From Corallium rubrum (Eukaryota; Cnidaria; Anthozoa; Scleralcyonacea; Coralliidae): a DNA stretch of 64,000 nucleotides. Each line of letters begins with the position of its first letter. Position 1 is the first letter of the stretch. The translations under genes were made by a program, and so were the position numbers. The notes below the pieces were generated by a model that saw only the letters and a list, made by a program, of their open reading frames with translations, was not told the origin of the DNA and searched no databases. The stretch lies in contig OZ035998.1 in assembly GCA_964035015.1 (NCBI GenBank), positions 21,684,326 to 21,748,325 on the forward strand. Direction: 5' to 3'. Shown here in pieces: positions 1-9,304 of the stretch.

Positions 1-130
1 AAAAGTGCCCTCAAAGTGCAGGAAATGCCATTTCAGATACCCTAGATTCAAAAATTTTCCGGGGGGCATGCCCCCGAACCCCCTAGAAATGCGGTCACCA
101 AATCGGAAAGGGCCCCCGAAGTAATCAATC
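1..130. repeat. Dispersed repeat fragment with GC-rich core
   Basis: This segment carries the core GGGGGGCATGCCCCCGAACC. It resembles, with substitutions, the stretch at about 4797-4895 and, in the opposite orientation, the stretch just inside the left end of the DNA transposon at 33208. That placement suggests it is subterminal sequence of a hAT-like family whose end lies outside the window. No open frame is recognised. Confidence 0.35.
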
Positions 131-179
131 CCACGGGCCCCCAGATGCCTAGTTGCGCCACTGTCGGACAACCAAAATT

Positions 180-714
180 GTGTTAGGAAAAGTAATTTCT
201 AGGTAATCTACTGTCAGTGCTTATAAATTGTCCATAAGCCAAATAGCTCTGTAATTCTGGCATGCACGCTGTGGACAACTAAAAGCAAGAGTTCATGTCA
301 AACACCGCAAAAAAAGACAACGTGTAACATACTTGGATGTATTTGAATCCCATAACGCTGATTTCCCCAGCCAAAATTCCAAGAAGTATTGCGCCCCAAG
401 GTTCGATTAACATATTGGCAGTTGTACCAACAACGACTCCTCCAGCAAGAGTTGCATTTTGTACATGGGCCTAGATCATAACAAGAATAATAGTACTTCA
501 CATAGTCAAGAGTCGATCTATGCTCTTGTGGAGACCCGGTCCGTGGTTTACCCTCATGTACCTCATGCGGCTTGTTTAATTCCTTATTTACTTTAAAACA
601 AGAGAGCACTCCGAGACAGTATATACCTCTGCCAGCGGGTTATTATTAGAGATGTTTAAAAAGAAAACGAACCATCCCGCCACACCCTCATCATGTGGTC
701 AGATTGTTCCTATA
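180..714. other. Intergenic, nothing recognised
   Basis: This 535-base stretch has no recognisable coding sequence, repeat or RNA. The only open frame is a 103-residue minus-strand one at 298-609 with an unremarkable composition and no motif, which I treat as chance. Confidence 0.4.
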
Positions 715-900
715 GTTTCTCATCTAAATTTTAATTTAACCAAATTCAACCAAAATTGAATGAGTTGGTCCTTGGTCAATGTTCAAGCTTTCCACAAACT
801 TTCATAAAACCTGCGCAGTATTTTTCAAGATATTCTGGGGGCAGACAGAGAAACACACAACAGAAGCAAAAACATAACATCCAGGCGGAGGTAATAAAGA
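715..900 (+). repeat. 3' end fragment of a SINE or non-LTR element
   Basis: The end of this stretch (GACAGAGAAACACACAAC, then AAAACATAACATCC and GGAGGTAATAAA) has the form of a dispersed invertebrate retroposon tail that I have seen in many marine invertebrate genomes. The stretch carries no open frame. Assignment to an RTE-like family is a guess from memory. Confidence 0.3.
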
Positions 901-1000
901 AAAGTGGTTCTAGCTATATTAGGCTATAGTTCTTGACATTCTATGCGATTTTTAATCTTTATCGTATGCATAACCTGCTTCATACGAAAGCCGGGTAGGG

Positions 1001-1006
1001 ACTTCA

Positions 1007-1040
<34 letters not shown>

Positions 1041-1085
1041 AGACTTCAGACTTCAGACTTCAGGCTTCAGACTTCAGACTTCAGA
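1001..1085 (+). repeat. 7-bp tandem repeat, CTTCGGA/CTTCAGA
   Basis: About twelve head-to-tail copies of a 7-mer alternate between G and A at the fifth position. It lies directly inside the left terminal inverted repeat of the surrounding element and is the complement of the longer array at 2611-2827. Confidence 0.85.
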
Positions 1086-1187
1086 GTTTGTCACCTGCCG
1101 GCTCGCAGGCTAAGTTTGCCAGCCGTTCAAAATAAATAAAGAGGTGAATGTATTGAATTTAATATTCATGCCCCTCAGTGGTCTTCC

Positions 1188-1926
1188 ATTACCAGAAATT
1201 GATAACAAAATGGCCGCCGCTTAAGGACTAATTTACATATAGTCCTTAGTAAAATGGCATATAATTTTGAACAGTAAATATATAGAGGGGAAATATCAAA
1301 ATGAAAATTCTGCTAATTGGGTATCTCGCTAAATATTTGCCGACCTCGCTAACTAAGCAACCGCGATTTTCGAATTATTCCCTTCCTTATTTCTTTAAAT
1401 CGGGTATACCTATACGATCCGTCAAATGACTATATCTCTCGAGCTATCTTTTGTCAGTGTTTGACCCTCCACCAATCATGGTGAGTTCAAAATGCCCATT
1501 CTCTTGTGTCATTACATTAGAAGTATACAACTTCAGCCAATTTGGTCAAAACGTAATCTATTCATGCAAGATAAAGATTCCGCTATCAACTCTGGAACAT
1601 TTGACCAAAGATGATCTTGAAAGTATCAAACAAAATCCTACGGCAATCCAGTGGTGCATGACCTACTTATTTGTTTACTATTTTCAACACAATTTGGCGG
1701 ATCGTAGATATACCTGATGAAAATATATAGGTTACTGAATGATTGGATAATGGTTGTTGTTTAGATCAGGAGGTCGGCAAATATTTGGCAAGGTACTCAA
1801 TAAGCAGAATTCTCACGTTAATATATTTGCCTTATATATTTACTTACTGTTCAAACGCCATCTTCTAGGGAATATATATAAATTGGCTTTCAAGTGGTGG
1901 CCATTTTGTCATTAATTTCTGGTAAT
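1188..1926. mobile_element. Foldback element with about 150-bp arms
   Basis: The ends ATTACCAGAAATT and AATTTCTGGTAAT are inverse, and similarity continues inward for roughly 150 bases on each side (for example GCTAAATATTTGCCGACCTC near 1335 against GAGGTCGGCAAATATT near 1770). The middle, 1451-1717, is an open stretch of 88 codons with no recognisable motif. It is nested inside the 983-3024 element. The target duplication is unclear. Confidence 0.6.
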
Positions 1927-1970
1927 GCGTTGAAACTGTGTAAAGTGACAAGCCCAAATTATAAAAGCCT

Positions 1971-2180
1971 TTACACACGGCGTTCGAATTCGACGTCCTA
2001 CGTTCAACGCAGGCCGGATTACGCTGCTCAATGCAGCCGTAAACACAACGTCATAATGGAAATGTTGTTTTATTTATTTTATTTATCAAATAACGACATT
2101 TTCTTTATGTCGTCGTGTTTACGGTTGAGCAGCCGTAACCCGGTCTGCGTTGGACGTCGGACGACGAACGCCGTGTGTAA
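1971..2180. mobile_element. Palindromic MITE, 210 bp
   Basis: TTACACACGGCGTTCG at the left end is mirrored by CGAACGCCGTGTGTAA at the right end. The arms remain similar for about 80 bases, through ACGCAGGCCGG and CAGCCGTAAACAC, to an AT-rich loop near 2060-2095. The unit would fold into one long hairpin. It has no coding content. Confidence 0.65.
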
Positions 2181-2610
2181 ATATATAAACGTGTACACCA
2201 TGCAAAGATTCGGTTCGGTCTGACAGTGTTTTAAAGCACAGACTACGTCATCAGCGACGTTTATAGTCAAACACAATTAACAAATTGACTAGTATATTAT
2301 CGGTAGAGACACAATATTAAAACACCAAACAACAGACATAACAATCAAGTGCTCGTGCCCACGGTGTTCACTTTTAAACTGTGTTTACGGTTCAAAATAG
2401 TCTATACTATATATAGGCGGCGCCTATAGGAAACGCTCAATTGCCTATATGTACCAACAGAGAACTATAGACAGCATGCTTAAAAAATTATATAAATTAT
2501 TATAACATCAGATAATTGATCAGCTCTGCCAGCAGGGTAGCTTACTTTAATATTCCTGCAGGGGCTTTTATTCAACCATTTTGAGCGGCTAACTCCTTAA
2601 CTCCGAGTCG

Positions 2611-2640
2611 AACTCCGAAGTCTGAAGTCTGAAGTTTGAC

Positions 2641-2671
<31 letters not shown>

Positions 2672-2672
2672 T

Positions 2673-2755
<83 letters not shown>

Positions 2756-2827
2756 TGAAGTTTGAAGTTTGAAGTCTGAAGTCTGAATTCTGAAGTCTGA
2801 AGTCTGAAGTCTGAAGTCTGAAGTCTT
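2611..2827 (+). repeat. 7-bp tandem repeat, TCCGAAG/TCTGAAG
   Basis: About thirty copies of the 7-mer TCCGAAG or TCTGAAG form the right subterminal array of the surrounding TIR element. Because 7 is not a multiple of 3, all frames stay open through it; the minus-strand frames reading TSDFGLR repeats are artefacts of the array. Confidence 0.9.
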
Positions 2828-3254
2828 TTTTATTAACTTTACAATCATTATATATGATTGATGGAATAGACAAGAGGGCGTAAATTTCATTTTTAAGTCT
2901 AACCAGAGCATATAACAATAAAAACAAGAACAAAAACTAAACTAAACTAAGTTTAGTGTGAAGTCTGAAGTTTGAAGTCTGAAGTCCGAAGTCTGAAGTC
3001 TGAAGTCCCTACCCGGCTTTCGTACCTGACGCGACAAGGCCTACAATTTTGGAAGCAAAATTTTTTGATGGTTACGCTGTCGCGGAGAGGTATAAACGTC
3101 CTGCGTATAAGTACAATTGGTTTTTGGCCTACGGCTACGGGGGAACTGAATTTGAACAGATTGAATTTGAACTTAATGTCATTCAATGGAGTCGTTTTCT
3201 TGATAATCATCAACAAAACATACAGCGGGACAGTCACACTTCCTGTTTCTTTTA

Positions 3255-3581
3255 GGCCTAGTTTATACGTCGGACAATCGTCGCATTTCAGACGAATTTA
3301 CAGTAATTTAATCAATTAAATGAGGAGTAAATTCGTCTAAGACGCGGTATCCGTGACATCCGTCGTGATCAGACTGAAATGTGATGTCACGGCGCAACGA
3401 ATTAAATTTGTAAATTTCCTGCTCTTAATTTAGTTTTTTGTGTTTTAATGTGCAAAACATTAAATTTGTCTGAATTAATTTCGTCGTATAAAACGAAGTC
3501 GCGTTGTTGTCGTCGAAGTTAATATGAATTATAAATTTGTCTTAATTAAATGCGACGATTGTGCGATATATAAACTAGGCC
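3255..3581. mobile_element. PIF/Harbinger-type MITE, 327 bp, TTA target duplication
   Basis: The element starts GGCCTAGTTTATAC and ends in the inverse GTATATAAACTAGGCC with small differences. It is flanked on both sides by TTA (3252-3254 and 3582-3584), the 3-bp target typical of the PIF/Harbinger superfamily. The subterminal ATCGTCGCATTT at the left is also mirrored at the right. There is no transposase. Confidence 0.75.
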
Positions 3582-3599
3582 TTACCTGTTAGCGTTCTT

Positions 3600-5380
3600 G
3601 AGAACGCAATTATTTTGGCAACGTTTTATTTGCCTGTTATACACGGTCAGAGGTGAATAGGAGAAATGTACATGTGGCGTCAGTACGACGGAAATTTTGC
3701 GGTTATTTATATGTCGCTGTTTAGGAAAGCCGGCTACATTAGCGGTCATTTATGCCACCGATATTTAAGTTAAAATTTATTAAATAATCTTCAATCTGTG
3801 TGTAATTCTTTCAAATTTGTATTTCATCGGAATAAATACTGGAATGATTGAGTAGGTTTTCCAAGGCCACGGGTCAACTCGACCACTGACTCGACCCGAC
3901 CTTTCGGAATGCTATTCGCCCAATCTCAATCTTTATTGTTAAATCTAAAGCGGCAACGAGCAGTTAGAATGCAATTTCGGAGAATTCAAAGAGGGGAAAG
4001 TTCCTACCGTACTCGGCATTCGCTTGTTCATATAGTATTGTATGATTCACTTCCCACGGGATTGTTTACGTCGTTCAGGTAATTATGCTAGATCAGCAAT
4101 ATTATTTCACTTCGTTTTGGCGTTTAACCACGCCTACAACTAAATTTTTTATGCGGAATTTTGATTTCATTGGATAAGATCGAAGTTTTGGCTTATGCTG
4201 CCAACAACACTGCACTGCGATTGGACTATTTTCATCTGTGATGACAGTTTCTTTTGTGACGTCAATGGAAAGCTAACACAGTAACAGTTTCGTTCCTGCG
4301 GGGATCGAAACAAAAATCGAAAATCGAGCACGCCTTACAGTTTCGCAAGGCCTGACGGGATGATGCAATAATGCCATTTTGTCACTTTGTGGAACCCCCC
4401 AAAAAAGGAAAAAAAAGCCGAAACCTAGACTCGGCCGACCACAGTCGCCCGAGTAATTAGCCTTAAGTTTATTAATTATTACTTTTATTTTTTAATATTA
4501 TTGTAGTTACCGTCAGCTGTAATATAATTTGTTAGTTGTATTTAGTTAAATTAGGATTTTTACCACCAGATACAGATATTCAAATGTATAAGAAGAATCA
4601 TTTGTGAGCCAGACGCTACAGCCACAGCGGGCACCACGGCACTGCCGGGACATTATGTTACTGCAGTGATTTTTTATTTGAGTTTTCATATTTTAACAAT
4701 ATACGCAAGAATGTATACGCAGAATTAACGTGCTGATATATAAATAAGTTATCGGTAAGGCCTACCTAGTCCGAAAAAATTATTTAAAAATTAAAATCTT
4801 CCTCCAAAAGGCAAGAAATGTCATTTCGGAGATTCCAGATTTCAATTTTGTATGCTCCCGGAACCCTTTAGTATTTTGTCCCGCCTACGGCGCGCATGTT
4901 ACTTTATATCCTGTAGAGTTACACTTCTACATAGGCCACAACATCCCTCATGTAGACGTTTATCAAGCTCATATCAGTACAGAAAATAATTTTCAATCCC
5001 TGACGGCTGACTAATCGAAACTCAGTATAACCTTTTACATTTCTTTTATTAGAAGCGGATTGCACGTCTTAAAAAGGCCAAGTAAATGATAATAAAAATA
5101 AGGATGTGTTAGGTAACAGACCTTTATTGTCGCCAAAGCAGCATATATCTTAAATGTAAGTAAACACAGCTTAGGGAAGGTGTGTTAACACTGTGGTTAC
5201 GAAAGGTGTGCTAAATTTATGTATGAATGTATGTATGAGGTTATCCTCGCCAATCGATTTTATCATTCGACTTTGCAATCGCAACCATGCAGTTTTCTGC
5301 CGCTTTACATTTCCTCTTTGACATTGATCGAATTTCTTTCATGAATTGGGTTAACTGTAATAATAGTATTTAGTATATCT
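3600..5380. other. Non-coding intergenic DNA
   Basis: No gene is recognisable in this 1.8-kb stretch. The part at about 4797-4895 is a diverged copy of the GC-rich repeat at 1-130. The rest is AT-rich sequence with short poly-A and poly-T runs. Confidence 0.4.
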
Positions 5381-5460
5381 AATTTGTATTGCCTGTTGCA
5401 AGTCGAACCGTTTGCAATTTTACATTATATTTGCTGGTATAATCGAATCATATGCAAGAC

Positions 5461-5735
5461 ATCGCATGAATTTTGTGCTGACATCGCATTTTGCGCTGAC
5501 ATACATTTTGTGCTGACATCGAATTTTGTGCCGACATCACATTTTGTGCTGGCACATCACATTTTGTGCTGACACCACATTTTGTGCGGACACCTTTTTG
5601 TACTGACATTGCATTTTGTGCTGACATCACATTTTGTGCTGGCACATCACATTTTGTGCTGACACCTTTTTGTACTGACATCGCATTTTGTGCTGACATC
5701 GCATTTTGTGCCGGCATCGCATTTTGTACTGACAC
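5461..5735 (+). repeat. 18-bp tandem repeat, ATTTTGTGCTGACATCGC
   Basis: Some fifteen copies of an approximately 18-bp unit lie head to tail, with variants GCTGGCACATCAC and TACTGACATCGC. A higher-order pattern is visible: the segment CTGGCACATCACATTTTGTGCTGACACC recurs. The unit length is a multiple of 3, so the open frames on both strands read as repetitive peptide, but I see no evidence of translation. Confidence 0.85.
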
Positions 5736-6013
5736 ACACGTCCAGAAAAAATATCGTATACATCGTTTTCATCTGATGTCACGGCGGCCATAATGTATAA
5801 TGCACCTATGAAATGGCGGCCATATTGGTGCACCATCTTTATCCTATAGGAATTTGACTCTATTCTTATTCAAACATTTCGTTTTGTTTCACCACTCCAA
5901 CGGAACCGACAATCAAGTGAAAACGACCCTTATATGGTCAATGAGTGCTACAGAATGGGATTTATGGTACGAAAATTTCAGTATATACGTATATACTTGA
6001 CTAGACTTTCTCC

Positions 6014-6061
6014 TGCAACAACAACAGCAGCAATAACAACAACAGCAGCAGCAGCAGCAGG
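6014..6061 (+). repeat. CAG/AAC trinucleotide microsatellite
   Basis: An imperfect CAACAA/CAGCAG run lies just downstream of the stop codon of the minus-strand pseudokinase gene, in what would be its 3' untranslated region. On the minus strand it reads as CTG repeats. Confidence 0.8.
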
Positions 6062-6108
6062 CATAATGTACATCGCTTCGACTATAGCAAACTATAGATA
6101 AATTAAGA

Positions 6109-8680
6109 TTAGTAATTAAATTCCTTACTTTGCAAATTTGAAAGTTCCGTCTCGAGTGAATCTTTAACTTCTGTAGCTGAGGGTCTTTTGTAATGCTTTG
6201 CTTCAAAACATTTTTCAGACATAATTTGGAATAAGTTTGTAGGAATGCAGGAATGCTGTGGTAGTCTTCCTCCACGCAAAACCTGAAAGTGAAAGAGAAG
6301 TCAGGCGTATTATATGTTTTTGATATATTGTTTTTCATTTAAAATTTTTATTTAAAATCAGAAAACCAAACTAATCCAATAATAGAAAACTAACTATCAA
6401 ACTTAAAGTTATAGTAGACAAAGAGAATGTATTTAACTTTCTTTAGTATACTTACAAACAATCTAGCTTGAGAGGCAGTCATGGGCTTTCGCTTAAAGGC
6501 ACCATGGTTTGGGATGTTTTCCACGTTGTTGTAAGGCACACATCCAAAGGTGAGAATCTCATACATTAAAACTCCGAAGGCCCATATGTCAGTAGCATAA
6601 GTAGCTAGCCCTCCGGATAGATAATCTGGATCCATCCATTTCAAGTGACATTTTTCGATTTCCACTTTAATTCCATCTGGAAACTTGTTTCGGCGGGAGG
6701 ACGATTGAAAACCCGTCAATTTGACATGATAATTCTCACCCACTAGAACATTTTTTGCTTTTAGCCCCAGATGGATAATTTGTTTTCTTCCCAAAAATTC
6801 CAGTGCATCAGCAATCTGTATCATCATGTGCAGCAGATCCGTCAAATTTGGAGATAGAGCCATCGTCCGACGATTTCTTAAGAATTTCAGAAGGCAACCT
6901 TGAGACACGTATTTTAGCACCATGCAGGACAATGCGGGATCATAAGTAATAAACTGGACAATATTTGAGTGGCAATTGTTTTCTTTCAAATAAGATAACA
7001 CAGATTCTTCGTTTGCAAGATTTTCATTTTTAACGCTTTGAGTTGAATACTTCGTTGTAAGTTGTTCACGTCGAGGTTTGTAACATTTTGCCACTACTGG
7101 CGATCCTTCAAAATTCCCAGACAAAATTAAAGTGTTCTTGCCATTATGAATTGCTTTACTATTTGCAAGACTCCGCATTGACGGATTACTTTTGAATCTG
7201 TCTTTGAGAATATCTTCAGAAGCAACGTCTAAGTCTTTATAAATGCCTGTTAATAACTTATGGCGAAGGCCTATGTTGTCAATGTATACAAGAGTTCTGG
7301 CGTATTTGTGAAATATAGAAATGCACTCTGACAATTTACATCTTTTGAGGATTTCGAAAAACTCAACAAGGCCATTTTTGCCCATCACAGTGATGTTTGA
7401 CAAATCTGTTTAAACAAAACAAAACAAAATATATTAATAGATAGTAAAAGAATTGCGTCTTTGCGTGGTAACTTTGTGCAATTTCTATTCTTAGGTTTCA
7501 ATCACGTGACTTTTTGCCTCTGATTTCATTTCTGATTTCCAGATGGTGGTCAGAATTCTCTGGCGTCGTCTCTAAAAAATAAAAACGCTTTTACTGTAAA
7601 ATACAATATGTTATTTGATCTGACCTGGAATATTTGTGGCTATCTTTGTAAGGCTATCCACAACAGTAACGGTAAATTTCCATTGATACGATCGATGCTG
7701 TTTGTGTAATTTGTTTGACAGAAAAGCAATGACTTGTAAGAGGAGCTGCAGATGAATTATTTTCTCTTGGGTTAGAACCTTAAAAATAACATAATATACA
7801 GAAAATTACAAATTTGTGATGACTAAGATATTGATGAATGTGTGATATGACTAAGATATTGATGAATAGCACGTGCATGTATGTATTATTTTACGAAGCT
7901 TGCTTGATACATAATCTAATAGGTTATATAACAACTTAACTGTTTTCTCGTTGTTGTCGCGCGTGCATACAATTATAGCCTGCGAAACATGTAATGTGCA
8001 TATATGTAACTAAAAAACTCCGCATTAGAAACAAACCAAATATATTCACCTGCATATGCAACAAAGCCAGGATTAAAAAATGTTGATACCAAGCTTTTCT
8101 CTCTAGATTCTTTTGGCAAAACTTAGTCACTTCTTCGCTACTGTTCTTACCAGGTTCGACGCAATTGATGAATCTAACAGTTTTGTGTAACCAATTCAGG
8201 TTTTCAGCAGATGCGGACAGTATTTCTATCACTGTTTCAACATCTCGACGGGTTCTGGATTGAGGGCAAAAGTGTGGAGGGTTCACCAGTTTTTTCAAGT
8301 AATTTAGGAATGGTTTTAAGGAATCTTTTTTAAATGCTGGCTGTGCTCCATGCGTGATCATGACTGTAAGAATGCAAGAATAAGGACGTATACAACTCAT
8401 AACATTCTCTGGATTTCGATCTGAGACTAGAAAATCCCGAAGAATCTCCTCTGCTGAATGTATTCCGCATGGATTCTCAGAGAAATGTTGAAACACCCAG
8501 TTCAGTACAGTTTCTATCCTATCCACGCATTTCTTTTTCAAAGATATATCTTGCGTTTCGCAAATCATTTGAACTAATACTTGAAGAAGTGGTCGAGAAG
8601 CATTTGGCAAATTTCCTATTTCTTTGTCTATATCTTCAAAAAAATTATTTTTTTGTCTTTCTCTTCCGTTGAATCTATAA
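6109..8680 (-). CDS. Tyrosine-kinase-like pseudokinase gene, four exons, 5' end not found
   Basis: Exons on the minus strand are 8680-8050, 7778-7625, 7405-6456 and 6282-6109. Every junction has AG/GT borders and the phases agree, giving 635 residues to a TAA at 6109-6111. Residues 1-340 are helix-rich and unrecognised, possibly an alpha-solenoid. Residues about 345-625 form a protein kinase fold: VVAK lysine at 368, helix-C glutamate in NEESVL, helix F as DIWAFGVLMYEIL, and a C-lobe ending CFEAKHYKRPS in the last exon. The catalytic HRD is HLG (473-475) and DFG is GFQ (493-495), so both key aspartates are glycine, although the loop asparagine is kept. I infer a catalytically dead scaffold or regulator of tyrosine-kinase ancestry. 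The first exon begins after an AG with no initiator, so upstream exons are missing or beyond 8680. Confidence 0.8.
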
Positions 8681-8699
8681 CTGAAGATAAAAAGAATAT

Positions 8700-9300
8700 A
8701 AGAAGATATATAGTTGTGATTCGGACTATATCAATTAACTGCATGCATGATTCCTTGACACCCGATTATCACGTGCACATTTTTTTGTTTGTTTTCTTCT
8801 TTCTTTTATTTCTTTTATATTTTTTTACTCAACATTTTTCTCTAAGGGGCTGTTTATATGAAGCAAGCTACAATCATGCCCAATTGTTTATGGCCATGAT
8901 TGTAGCTCGGTTGTCGGGAAGAATTATTTTTTTCCGATTGTATACGATCCTGCCTAACGTGAGAAAATTTGACATTGATTAAGCCATTTAAAAAAAATAC
9001 CCCAGTCTTTCATCAGCGCCCGCATCAATTTTTCGTGCCGCATGGATTATTTTCTTATTTTCTATTATTCATAAAAAATGCTATTTTGATAAATTTAACC
9101 AGGTTGCGGACAACCATTTCCAAATTATGTTAATTTATGCTATAATTAGCTGAAATATTATTATAATCTATAACATAATGTTTAAACAATAAATGATTTT
9201 ACAAACAAACTTTGTATGAATAAAATGAAAGGCGACATTTTATAAATTTAAATTGAAAAAATCAAGGCGATACAATAAAATGCAAATAGTATATTGCTTT
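8700..9300. other. Non-coding DNA upstream of the pseudokinase gene
   Basis: This would hold the missing first exon or promoter of the pseudokinase, but I cannot identify either. A 13-bp inverted repeat, AGCTACAATCATG at 8866-8878 and its inverse at 8895-8907, sits beside GGGGCTGTTTATATGAAGC and looks like a degenerate MITE. Confidence 0.35.
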
Positions 9301-9304
9301 TTAA

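Larger units (their letters stand above)
983..3024. mobile_element. DNA transposon with inverted ends and 7-bp satellite subterminal arrays
   Basis: The left end reads TACGAAAGCCGGGTAGGG (from 983) and its exact inverse closes the unit at 3024. Each end is followed inward by an array of the 7-mer CTTCGGA/CTTCAGA: plus-strand orientation at 1001-1085, and the complement at 2611-2827 and 2960-3008. The outermost TA on both sides is compatible with a TA target duplication, which would make the element 985-3022. No transposase frame is visible, so it is non-autonomous. A foldback unit and a palindromic MITE sit inside it. Confidence 0.6.

Noticed and set aside
2589-2933. Overlapping minus-strand frames of about 100 codons
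   Set aside because: They arise because the 7-bp array contains no stop codon in any frame; the peptide is the array translated.
6390-7403. Reading the kinase as a single-exon 337-residue protein
   Set aside because: The frame begins at TTG after an AG acceptor and ends by running through a GTAAGT donor; the neighbouring exons extend it in phase and complete the kinase C-lobe.
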